A stretch of DNA of 5,386 bases, from positions 1 to 5,386 of the forward strand of contig JAJBSZ010000336.1 of the NCBI GenBank assembly GCA_020861125.1. Direction: 5' to 3'. Below the pieces are notes generated by a model. It saw only the letters and a list, made by a program, of their open reading frames with translations, was not told the origin of the DNA and made no database searches. The position numbers and the translations under genes were made by a program. Of the stretch, positions 1 to 5,377 are shown piece by piece. This DNA comes from Planctomycetota bacterium (GTDB lineage: Bacteria; Planctomycetota; SZUA-567). The stretch's first letter is position 1, and the number at the start of each line of letters is the position of its first letter.

Positions 1-440
1 CCCACCGAGACGATGCAATCGTAGCTGCCGTCCACCAGCCGCCGGTTGATCTCCACCCGGATCGGCGTGTCGAGGAGACCGCCCGACACCTCGCGCACGA
101 AGGACCCCGGCACGTCGCCCAGGTAGGTGACGTCCTCCCGCCAGCGGTGTTCGATGAAAGCCGCGTGGGGCACCTCCGGGTACATGCGGTCCATCTCCTC
201 CCCGGTCATGGCGATGTGGGTGCCGAGGGCGGGCATGACGTCGATGGCGGCGTCGGGCAAGAGGTCGAAGATCATCTTGGTGATGGGGCCGGCGTAGGAG
301 TTGAGCCGGCTGATGTCAGGCGGCAGGATCAGCACCCGCTTGGGCGGGGCCTCGGCCGCGAGCCGGGCCGCGAGCATCTCCTTGATGGCGGCGTCGGGGA
401 GACCACCCGGTTCCGTCGCCTCCTGGAATGCGAAGTTCAT
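1..440 (-). CDS. LarA-family 2-hydroxyacid racemase/epimerase, N-terminal part (cut by window edge)
   Basis: The first 146 codons are present and the gene continues past the left edge. The ATG at 440 follows an AAAGGAG ribosome binding site at 448-454. The protein matches the N-terminal domain of the nickel-dependent lactate racemase family (LarA, DUF2088). LILPPDISRL (residues 37-46) aligns with the LarA segment SSDHTRP, placing D42 and R45 on substrate-binding positions. ALGTHIAMTGEEM (71-83) aligns with the ATGFHRP region, so H75 sits where LarA has its first catalytic His. The cofactor-anchoring Lys and second catalytic His lie beyond the visible part. Known members use a nickel-pincer nucleotide cofactor to racemise or epimerise the alpha carbon of 2-hydroxyacids; substrates vary across the family, so lactate should not be assumed. 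It is last of three genes in the operon, 39 bases after the dehydrogenase. Family assignment is fairly sure; substrate is unknown. Confidence 0.82.
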   Translation of the reverse strand, partial: MNFAFQEATEPGGLPDAAIKEMLAARLAAEAPPKRVLILPPDISRLNSYAGPITKMIFDLLPDAAIDVMPALGTHIAMTGEEMDRMYPEVPHAAFIEHRWREDVTYLGDVPGSFVREVSGGLLDTPIRVEINRRLVDGSYDCIVSV

Positions 441-479
441 GGATTGCTCCTTTCGGGGAAGCGGTTGTGAACGGCCGGG

Positions 480-1406
480 TCACCCCCGGCCGAGATCGCG
501 CACCAGGTTGGTCGCCGCCATGCGGCCCATCTTCTCGGTGGCGCCAACGGTGGAGGCGGCGGAATGGGAGCCCATGACCAGGTTGTCCAGGGCGTACCAC
601 GCCGGATTGGCGGGCGGCTCCTCCTCGAAGGCATCGATGCCGGCGCCGTAGATGCGGCCTTCCTGCAGCGCCGCCAGTAGCGCCGCCTCGTCGACGATGC
701 CGCCCCGGGCGGTGTTGACCAGCACCGCCGTCGGCTTCATCATGGCCAGTTCCCGGCTGCCGATGAGGGACTGGGTCTCCTCCGTCAGCGGCACGTGCAG
801 GCTGATGAAATCCGCCCCGCGGTAGATTTCCTCCGGCGTCGCCCGCGTCACGCCGGCGGCGGCGGCGTAGGCGTCGTCCCAGAATACGTCGTGGGCCATC
901 ACCCGCATGCCGAAGCCTTTGGCCCGCGCCACCATGCCCCGGCCGATGGCGCCCATGCCGAGGAGGCCGAGGACGCGGCCGTTGACGTCGAGGGTGGTGA
1001 CTTTCGACCAGTCGCGGCGCCGGCACATGGCGTCCGTTTGCGGCACCCGCCGCGCCACCGCCAGCATGAGGGCGAAGGCGTAGTCGGCCACGGCGTCGGC
1101 GTTGGCGCCGACGGTGCGGGAGACCTTGATGCCGCGGCGTTCGCAGGCGGCGAGATCGATGTTGTCGACGCCGACGCCGTACTTCGCCACCGCCTTGAGC
1201 TTGGGCGCGGCGGCGATCACCGTGGCGTCCAGCGGGTCAACGCCGATTACCACCCCGTGGCAGTCGGCGAGGGCGAGGGCCAGGCGGTCCCGGTCGAGGA
1301 TGCCGCCGCTGTCGTTCACCGCCACCTCAAGGCCGGCATCGGTGAGGATGGCGAAGGCGCCGGGATCGCTTTTGCCGAATGAACGGGGGGTGACCAATAC
1401 CTTCAT
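480..1406 (-). CDS. D-isomer-specific 2-hydroxyacid dehydrogenase, NAD-binding (phosphoglycerate dehydrogenase-like)
   Basis: This is a complete 308-residue cytosolic oxidoreductase, normal length for the short D-2-hydroxyacid dehydrogenases. It interconverts a D-2-hydroxyacid and its 2-oxoacid with NAD(P). The Rossmann motif GLLGMGAIGRG is at 147-157 (G150, G152, G155), and D173 at the end of the next strand favours NAD over NADP. Catalytic residues are all in place: R234 in NTARGGIVDE, E263 in AFEEEPP, and H281 in GSHSAAST. YGVGVDNIDL (76-85) is the typical substrate-loop region of phosphoglycerate dehydrogenase relatives. No ACT regulatory domain follows, so it is not a full-length serine-pathway SerA. 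The ATG at 1406 has GGAGA about 5 bases upstream. It lies 27 bases after the kinase and 39 before the LarA-like gene. The context points to a sugar-acid or hydroxyacid substrate, possibly phosphorylated by the kinase; this is inference. Confidence 0.93.
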   Translation of the reverse strand: MKVLVTPRSFGKSDPGAFAILTDAGLEVAVNDSGGILDRDRLALALADCHGVVIGVDPLDATVIAAAPKLKAVAKYGVGVDNIDLAACERRGIKVSRTVGANADAVADYAFALMLAVARRVPQTDAMCRRRDWSKVTTLDVNGRVLGLLGMGAIGRGMVARAKGFGMRVMAHDVFWDDAYAAAAGVTRATPEEIYRGADFISLHVPLTEETQSLIGSRELAMMKPTAVLVNTARGGIVDEAALLAALQEGRIYGAGIDAFEEEPPANPAWYALDNLVMGSHSAASTVGATEKMGRMAATNLVRDLGRG

Positions 1407-1433
1407 GTTGTCTCCGTCTGGATGGGTGGTGCG

Positions 1434-2855
1434 CTAGCGTTCGCCGGCGCCGTGATAGCATTCGAGATAACGGTCATATTTCCGCCGGTAGCCGTCGCCA
1501 GCCTCCGGCCGCGGCTGGACGCAGGCCAGGGCCTCGTCGCCGAAGTCGCGCGGGTCGGCCAGGGCGCCAGCGGCATACAGGGCCAGGGCGGCGCCGCCCA
1601 GCATCGAGGCGTGGGCGTTGTCCGACAGGAACAGCTCCCGCCCAAAAATATCCGCCGCCATCTGGGTCCAGCCGGCGGAATTCAGGATACCGCCGGAAAG
1701 GATGATGCGGTCGGGATTGCCGGCCAGGGCGGTGAGGATTTCGTAGCACTGGTAGACGTTGAACAGGATCCCCTCCGACACCGCCCGGAACAGGGCGGGT
1801 GCGTCGTCTCGGCCGGTGAGGTCCTGAAAGCCGCCGCGCCGGGTGTCCTGCCAGCCGGGGCAGCGTTCGCCGAAGAGAAACGGCAGAAACACCGGCGTCC
1901 GCCCCGGGTCCAGGAGATCCGCCTCCAACTGCCCGAACGACCAGGTGTCGCCGAGAAGCGTTTCCTTGAACCAGTTGACGCAGTTGCAGGCGCCGTTGGT
2001 GGCGGCGCCGGACATCCACTCCTCGACGCCGACATAGCACCAGGTGGCGGGCGGGTCGGACAGGATGGGGCGGTCGGTGGTGAGGCGGATGGCGGCCGAG
2101 GTCCCCACCGAAAAGGTCATGCGGCCGGGCCGCATGGCGCCGTTCCCCACCTGATTTAGGGCCCCGTCGGAATGGGGGGGGATCACCGGAATGCCGGCGG
2201 CGACCCCCAGGAGCTCGGCGCCGGCCGGGGTGAGCGGCCGGAAGCTCCGGTACTCCACCAGTTCCCCCAACTGTTCCGGCCGGAGGCCGCAGCGGTCGAG
2301 GATGCCGTCGTCGTAGCGGAGTTCGTGGGTGTTCAGCAGGCCCATGCCGGAGACGATGTTCCGCGTCTCGTAGCGTTCGCCGGTGAGGTGGAAAAAGTTG
2401 TAGCCGCCCTGGCTGCAGAAATACTTGCCGGCCGGATCCAGGCCGTTCTGCCGCATGTAAAGGATGGCGTAGGGCGAATAGGTGATGTTGGGCATGCAGC
2501 CGGTGTGGCGGTAGATCTCCCGGGCGGCGGCCGGATCGTCGCGGATAGCGCGGCAGATGCTGTCGGTGCCGGTGAAATTCCAGAGGTAGGCGGGGCTGAC
2601 CGGCCGCATCCGGGTGTCGCAGGCCAGGATGCTGTGCCAGACGCCGCCCACCGACACCGCCGCGATATCCTGACCGGCCGCCACCTTCCGGCCGAGTCGC
2701 ATGGTAGCCGTGAACACCGCCTGAGCGTCGTGCACGCCGCCGGCGTCGATGTCGGGGCCGTAGTTCTCGCTCTCCACTGCCAGCACCCCGGCGTCGCTGT
2801 CGTAGAGAAGCGCCTTGGCGGCACTGGTGCTGGATTCCAGGATCAAGACCTGCAT
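1434..2855 (-). CDS. FGGY-family carbohydrate kinase (gluconokinase-like)
   Basis: A complete 473-residue kinase, usual for the FGGY family, predicted to phosphorylate a sugar or sugar acid with ATP in the cytosol. The start is ATG 2855, with GAGGGC about 6 bases upstream. Longer in-frame starts would cross the promoter and enter the divergent regulator gene, so they were refused. Visible motifs, in order: the N-terminal phosphate loop ILESSTSAAK (5-14); HSDGALNQVG (228-237), with D230 as likely catalytic base; MTFSVGTSAAIR (246-257) for ATP; FGERCPGWQD (328-337); SGGILNSAGWTQMAADIF (387-404), the adenosine-binding segment; and MLGGAALALYAAG (418-430). The first loop is unusual: most FGGY kinases have D-x-G-T-T, here E7-S-S9-T-S. 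It is first in the operon behind a strong promoter. The overall look is closest to gluconokinase-like members, but substrate cannot be fixed. Confidence 0.92.
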   Translation of the reverse strand: MQVLILESSTSAAKALLYDSDAGVLAVESENYGPDIDAGGVHDAQAVFTATMRLGRKVAAGQDIAAVSVGGVWHSILACDTRMRPVSPAYLWNFTGTDSICRAIRDDPAAAREIYRHTGCMPNITYSPYAILYMRQNGLDPAGKYFCSQGGYNFFHLTGERYETRNIVSGMGLLNTHELRYDDGILDRCGLRPEQLGELVEYRSFRPLTPAGAELLGVAAGIPVIPPHSDGALNQVGNGAMRPGRMTFSVGTSAAIRLTTDRPILSDPPATWCYVGVEEWMSGAATNGACNCVNWFKETLLGDTWSFGQLEADLLDPGRTPVFLPFLFGERCPGWQDTRRGGFQDLTGRDDAPALFRAVSEGILFNVYQCYEILTALAGNPDRIILSGGILNSAGWTQMAADIFGRELFLSDNAHASMLGGAALALYAAGALADPRDFGDEALACVQPRPEAGDGYRRKYDRYLECYHGAGER

Positions 2856-2973
2856 AGGCTGCCCTCGATTCCGTGTAAATGTCAAAAAGAGCTGATGCGT
2901 TGAAATAGGGGTTGCCGGTGGCGGCAGAAAACGGTCAGGGTGTAGTGTGCACGGTGTCGTAGGAGTTGCGCGG

Positions 2974-3002
2974 AGTATACAACTGTCATAGTAGCATGTC
3001 AA
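2974..3002 (-). promoter_or_regulatory. Sigma-70-type promoter of the kinase operon
   Basis: On the minus strand, TTGACA (3002-2997, full consensus) is followed after 17 bases by TATACT (2979-2974). Transcription would start near 2967, giving a leader of about 110 bases before the kinase ATG at 2855. The near-perfect elements and optimal spacing suggest a strong promoter that would need repression, consistent with the adjacent regulator. The start point is predicted, not measured. Confidence 0.8.
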
Positions 3003-3047
3003 TTTTAAAAGCTGGGAAATTTGACTTGCCGGTTTCGGCACGTATAC
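2975..3047. promoter_or_regulatory. Candidate operator half-sites (two GTATAC hexamers)
   Basis: GTATAC occurs at 2975-2980 and again at 3042-3047, 67 bases apart, each overlapping the -10 box of one promoter. On the minus strand the first reads GTTGTATACT, which resembles half of the TTGTATACAA-like palindromes bound by some FadR-subgroup GntR regulators. TGTCA copies at 2984 and 2997 and TGACA at 3048 lie nearby and are alternative contacts. The hexamers may simply reflect the two TATACT boxes, so operator status is a guess. Confidence 0.3.
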
Positions 3048-3048
3048 T
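3021..3048 (+). promoter_or_regulatory. Sigma-70-type promoter of the GntR-family regulator gene
   Basis: On the plus strand, TTGACT (3021-3026) is followed after 16 bases by TATACT (3043-3048). Transcription would start near 3055 and leave a leader of about 258 bases before the ATG at 3313. Its -35 element is only 18 bases from that of the opposite promoter, so one bound regulator could affect both. The -35 boxes lie in an imperfect inverted repeat (GTCAATTT at 2998-3005, AAATTTGAC at 3017-3025). Confidence 0.68.
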
Positions 3049-3091
3049 GACACGGTCGCCCCGGCCGTTGCCGCCCGTTTATATGGCCCGT

Positions 3092-3130
3092 ACCGCCGGG
3101 CTTCCGGTCGGCATGCCGGAAAACGGCGGT
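3092..3130 (+). repeat. Nested inverted repeat in the regulator leader
   Basis: ACCGCCG (3092-3098) pairs with CGGCGGT (3124-3130). Inside it TTCCGG (3102-3107) pairs with CCGGAA (3116-3121), leaving an 8-base loop. The mRNA could form a stacked hairpin about 40 bases after the predicted start. No T run follows, so it is not an obvious terminator, and it matches no riboswitch I know. Confidence 0.5.
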
Positions 3131-3173
3131 GAGAACCTCCGGCTGGCGACCGCCGATCTTCCCGGCTGGCGGT

Positions 3174-3186
3174 ATTCCCGGGGAAT
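3174..3186. repeat. Perfect 13-base inverted repeat
   Basis: ATTCCCGGGGAAT has six-base arms around one central base. It lies in the untranslated leader of the regulator gene, about 125 bases before the start codon. It could be a protein-binding palindrome or chance in GC-rich DNA; the one-base centre rules out an RNA hairpin with full arms. Confidence 0.35.
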
Positions 3187-3312
3187 CGCTGCGCTTCCGG
3201 TTGTTGGTAGTGTATCCCATTGCCGGCCGGTCTGGGGAAAGTATTTGGCCGAGGCGTGGCGGAGTTGCCGCATTGGCCGGTGGGGCTTGCGGGAAGGAGT
3301 GGGATAGGAACC

Positions 3313-3990
3313 ATGCAGTCACTGGATCGCCTGCCCAGGGAATCCGCCCGCGAGTACGCGTTGCGTTTCCTCAAGCACAACATCATTAATATGCACCTGA
3401 AACCCGGGGTGATGATCAGCGCCGCCGAGCTGGCCGAGGTCACCGGCATCTCCCGCACGCCCATCCGGGAGGCGATGCAGGAATTGGCGAAGACCGGGAT
3501 CCTGGAGATCTTTCCCCAGGCTGGCAGCCGTATCCGCTACATCGACTACGGCGTCATCCACGAGTCCAGCTTCATCCGCCTGACCCTGGAATTGGCGGTG
3601 GTGGAGCAGGCCTGCGGCGCGCTGCGGCCACGGGATGCGTTGGCCTTCGAGGACATTCTGGACCTGCAGGAAAAATGCGTGGCCCGCGGCCACACCGATG
3701 AATTCCTGGCGCTGGACCACCAGTTCCACCGCCAGATCTTCCTCATGACCGACAAGGCCATGACCTATCAGGTGCTCGAGGGCTGTCTGTGGCATTTCGA
3801 CCGGCTGCGGACCATCTCGTTTACCGCCGTGGCGGTGGAGCGGTTCGTGCAGGATCACCGGGAGATCTACGAGATGATCCGGAGCGGCGACAAACGGGGC
3901 GCGAAACGGCTGGTGACCCAGCATCTGACCCGCTACCGGGAGGACGAGAAGGTTATCCGGGCCAAGTATCCGGAATATTTCGCTCCCTAG
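3313..3990 (+). CDS. GntR-family transcriptional regulator, FadR subgroup (FCD domain)
   Basis: A complete 225-residue DNA-binding regulator. The winged helix-turn-helix spans about residues 10-75, with the recognition segment TGISRTPIREAMQELAKTG (44-62) typical of GntR proteins. The rest (about 85-210) is a helical FCD effector domain. All four expected metal ligands can be placed: D135 and H139 in LDHQFHRQIF, H182 in QDHREIYEMI and H204 in VTQHL, with spacing like characterised FCD proteins. These proteins usually bind a carboxylic acid through the metal and release or alter DNA binding. The ATG at 3313 has GGAAGGAG at 3292-3299, a long spacing of 13 bases; no better in-frame start was seen. 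Being divergent from the kinase operon, it probably controls that operon and itself in response to the operon's acid substrate or an intermediate. Confidence 0.93.
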   Translation: MQSLDRLPRESAREYALRFLKHNIINMHLKPGVMISAAELAEVTGISRTPIREAMQELAKTGILEIFPQAGSRIRYIDYGVIHESSFIRLTLELAVVEQACGALRPRDALAFEDILDLQEKCVARGHTDEFLALDHQFHRQIFLMTDKAMTYQVLEGCLWHFDRLRTISFTAVAVERFVQDHREIYEMIRSGDKRGAKRLVTQHLTRYREDEKVIRAKYPEYFAP

Positions 3991-4038
3991 ATTTGTCCCG
4001 ACGAAGCGGTCACACGGTAAGGGAGGAGATATCCGGTT

Positions 4039-4101
4039 ATGCCGACGCGAAACCATTCAGGGGCCGGGTACGCACTGAGCGTTCCCGGCCCCCGTAATTA
4101 A
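4039..4101 (+). CDS. Possible 20-residue small ORF after the regulator gene
   Basis: GGGAGGAG at 4021-4028 is a very good ribosome binding site and lies 10 bases before an ATG at 4039. The frame (MPTRNHSGAGYALSVPGPRN) stops at TAA 4099-4101. It starts 48 bases after the regulator's stop, and its codons run through the hairpin at 4060-4092. The peptide resembles nothing I know. It could be a genuine tiny ORF, a leader, or the remaining 5' end of a lost downstream gene. Support is only the site and spacing. Confidence 0.22.
   Translation: MPTRNHSGAGYALSVPGPRN
4060..4092. terminator. Hairpin between convergent genes, likely bidirectional terminator
   Basis: GGGGCCGGG (4060-4068) pairs perfectly with CCCGGCCCC (4084-4092). 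After a T-T mismatch, ACGC (4070-4073) pairs with GCGT (4079-4082) around the loop ACTGA. The stem is very stable and sits between the convergent regulator and PurO genes, 69 bases past one stop and 108 past the other. Neither side has a T run: the plus side continues CGTAATTAATACC, only AT-rich. Termination is therefore likely but not textbook. Confidence 0.6.
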
Positions 4102-4200
4102 TACCAGAAATACCAAGAAAGGAGTGGCGGATTCGCGTTGCCAGAGGCTGCGCGGAGACCGGTGCGGTTCCGCGAAGAAACCACCGCGGGCTCTGAGGCT

Positions 4201-4851
4201 CTAGCAGTTTTCCCGCAGCGCCATCGTGAACCCGTCCCCGTCGGCCACCGCCGCCACCGCCGTTACCGGGTGGCTGAAACCGGCGAATACCCCGCCGCCG
4301 AGAAGGAACTCGCAGGCCGCGTCGGCGGTGTCGGCGGTGAAAGCCGAACAACGGCTCGCGGTGGGCACCGAGTCCTCGTAGGTGGAGAGGTGCAGCACCG
4401 TCCCCGGTTCCAGGGAAAACGACCGCACGTCCAGGCCGTCGGCGCGCACGGTGCCGAGCCAACCGGTATGGCTGTCGGCGGTGACGGCGGCGACGATGCG
4501 GGGCGTCGAGTAATCGTCCTTTTCGTAATCCATGGCCAGAAGCGACAGGGCGATGGCATCCCTCAGGGGCATGCCCATGGTCACCTTTTCGGCGATGGGG
4601 TCGGTATGGGACCCGTTGGCGAGGATGGCGGTACCGCCGACGATGCGGGCGCAGTTGTAAGCGATGTACGGGTTGCGGGCGACATCGGTCTCATGCCCGG
4701 GTTTCGGCACGATGGCGACGCCGCGACCGTCGCCGGCGGCCACCGCCATGCGGTTGGGAAAACTCCGGGACGACACCCGGTAGAGGGCGGCCGGCTTGCC
4801 GCCGGGCGTGACCGCCACGGCCACGATGCGGCCGAGATACCGCTGTTCCAT
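4201..4851 (-). CDS. purO: IMP cyclohydrolase, archaeal PurO type
   Basis: A complete 216-residue protein that closes the IMP ring from FAICAR, the final step of de novo purine synthesis, in the cytosol. Most bacteria do this with the cyclohydrolase half of bifunctional PurH; this gene is the unrelated stand-alone PurO fold. Conserved blocks are YRVSSRSFPNR (24-34), NPYIAYNCARIVGG (60-73), NGSHTDPIAEK (79-89), LSLLAMDYEKDDYSTPRI (102-119) and LSTYE (155-159), matching archaeal PurO as I remember it, and length is close to the usual 200 residues. The ATG at 4851 has AAAGGAG at 4862-4868, 10 bases upstream. The frame stays open upstream to 5073, but that extension lacks family resemblance and would bypass this site. 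It has no purine-pathway neighbour in the window and converges on the regulator gene. Lineage inheritance versus transfer from archaea cannot be judged here. Confidence 0.92.
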   Translation of the reverse strand: MEQRYLGRIVAVAVTPGGKPAALYRVSSRSFPNRMAVAAGDGRGVAIVPKPGHETDVARNPYIAYNCARIVGGTAILANGSHTDPIAEKVTMGMPLRDAIALSLLAMDYEKDDYSTPRIVAAVTADSHTGWLGTVRADGLDVRSFSLEPGTVLHLSTYEDSVPTASRCSAFTADTADAACEFLLGGGVFAGFSHPVTAVAAVADGDGFTMALRENC

Positions 4852-5166
4852 TGGTTGTCTTCTCCTTTGGGGAAAGCCGGGTCGACACGGCCATGCCGCT
4901 TCGACCTCCAGGATAGCCGATGCGGACGCCCGTTTGATTTTTCGTTCGGAGGATTGTACGGCAATGCGGCGGTGTTCGCCAGATCGTTTCCCCGGGCATT
5001 CTTCCAGTTGACAGGGAACGCCCTGCGGTAGTCGCGCTGTCTGCCGGTTAGGCGGAACTTCGAAAGGAACCATGGTGGTATTGCGAATGGTAGGTGTAGC
5101 GACCTCGCAGCCGGGAGCGCCACCGGAAAGTCACCGCCAGGGACCAGAGCCATCAGCCATCGCCGG
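4852..5166. other. Stretch upstream of purO without a supported gene
   Basis: About 315 bases. Apart from the purO ribosome binding site and the weak -10 candidate, I see no convincing coding region, tRNA or known riboswitch. Open frames here give low-complexity, Arg- and Pro-rich products without recognisable motifs. A plus-strand frame from ATG 5072, with AAAGGA just before it, stays open to the window end, but it runs through the inverted repeats and looks spurious. Confidence 0.6.
4953..4958 (-). promoter_or_regulatory. Weak candidate -10 element for purO
   Basis: TACAAT on the minus strand matches five of six bases of the sigma-70 -10 consensus, about 100 bases before the purO start. 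The best -35 at 17-base spacing is TGGCGA, a poor match. It is the only plausible promoter element I found between 4852 and 5170. Confidence 0.22.
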
Positions 5167-5174
5167 TTACGAGG

Positions 5175-5207
5175 AAAAACCCACCGGGCCCACTAGCGTG
5201 GGGGCCC
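5175..5207 (-). terminator. Terminator-like hairpin with T5 tail, reading leftward
   Basis: Read on the plus strand, GGG (5186-5188) and CCCAC (5189-5193) face GTGGG (5198-5202) and CCC (5205-5207), with loop TAGC and a two-base bulge. On the minus strand the hairpin is followed, after six bases, by TTTTT (5179-5175). This is the form of a factor-independent terminator for a transcript entering from beyond the right edge, ending before purO. The six-base gap to the T run is longer than ideal. It could end a neighbouring gene or be part of a regulatory leader. Confidence 0.5.
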
Positions 5208-5208
5208 G

Positions 5209-5377
5209 ACCCTCACGGGTAGGCGCGGCGCGCGGGGTGATGGGAACCGGCTTGGGCGACCGACGCGGCTGCCACCATATACCCTCCGAGCGGAGGGGCG
5301 CTGGGGGTTTCCGCACCGCAAACGCACAACTCGCTGCGCTCTTGTGCTCCATGCGGAAGCCGCGCGGGTCACTTCCG
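5209..5377. repeat. Cluster of inverted repeats, possible structured RNA or repeat element
   Basis: Three further hairpins are visible. ACCC/GGGT (5209-5212 with 5217-5220) closes a loop that reads GTGA, a GNRA tetraloop, on the minus strand. CCCTCC/GGAGGG pairs 5282-5287 with 5292-5297. A nested pair has TTCCGCA (5309-5315) with TGCGGAA (5352-5358) outside and GCACAA (5324-5329) with TTGTGC (5342-5347) inside. CTTCCG at 5372-5377 competes for the CGGAAG arm at 5354-5359. Together with the terminator-like hairpin to its left, this could be a minus-strand noncoding RNA or the tail of a transcript. It matches no RNA family I recognise. A 72-codon minus-strand frame overlaps it but lacks a good ribosome binding site. 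Confidence 0.4.

Larger units (their letters stand above)
2856..3312. other. Divergent intergenic control region
   Basis: A 457-base stretch without a gene lies between the kinase operon and the GntR-type regulator. It holds two back-to-back promoters in an AT-richer core (about 2972-3052), a minus-strand leader of about 110 bases, and a plus-strand leader of about 258 bases with two inverted repeats. Reading frames crossing it have no family resemblance and are judged spurious. No tRNA or other known RNA was recognised. Confidence 0.85.

Noticed and set aside
1422..2903. Long plus-strand frames across the kinase gene
   Set aside because: They are Gly-, Val- and His-rich antisense shadows of a gene with complete FGGY motifs.
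2856..3464. In-frame upstream extension of the kinase frame to about 676 residues
   Set aside because: It would cross both promoters and overlap the regulator's start antisense. The FGGY homology begins at the ATG at 2855, which has its own ribosome binding site.
4138..5031. 297-residue plus-strand frame from a TTG codon
   Set aside because: It is antisense to PurO with a Gly/His/Arg-rich, motif-free product, as expected for a shadow frame in GC-rich DNA. The upstream AAGAAAGGAG is 13 bases away.
4852..5073. In-frame N-terminal extension of PurO to 290 residues
   Set aside because: The extra residues are Arg- and Pro-rich with no family similarity, while the start at 4851 has AAAGGAG at proper spacing and matches the PurO N-terminus.
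5259..5279. T-box-like core on the minus strand (GGTGGCAGCCGCG)
   Set aside because: It only loosely resembles the T-box core GGTGGTACCGCG. No Stem I features (AGAGA, specifier loop) are visible upstream, and purO is not a typical T-box target.
5167..5352. Minus-strand frame beginning MEHKSAAS, possible small protein
   Set aside because: There is no ribosome binding site, the composition is rich in Pro and Arg, and the frame covers hairpin arms including the terminator-like stem.
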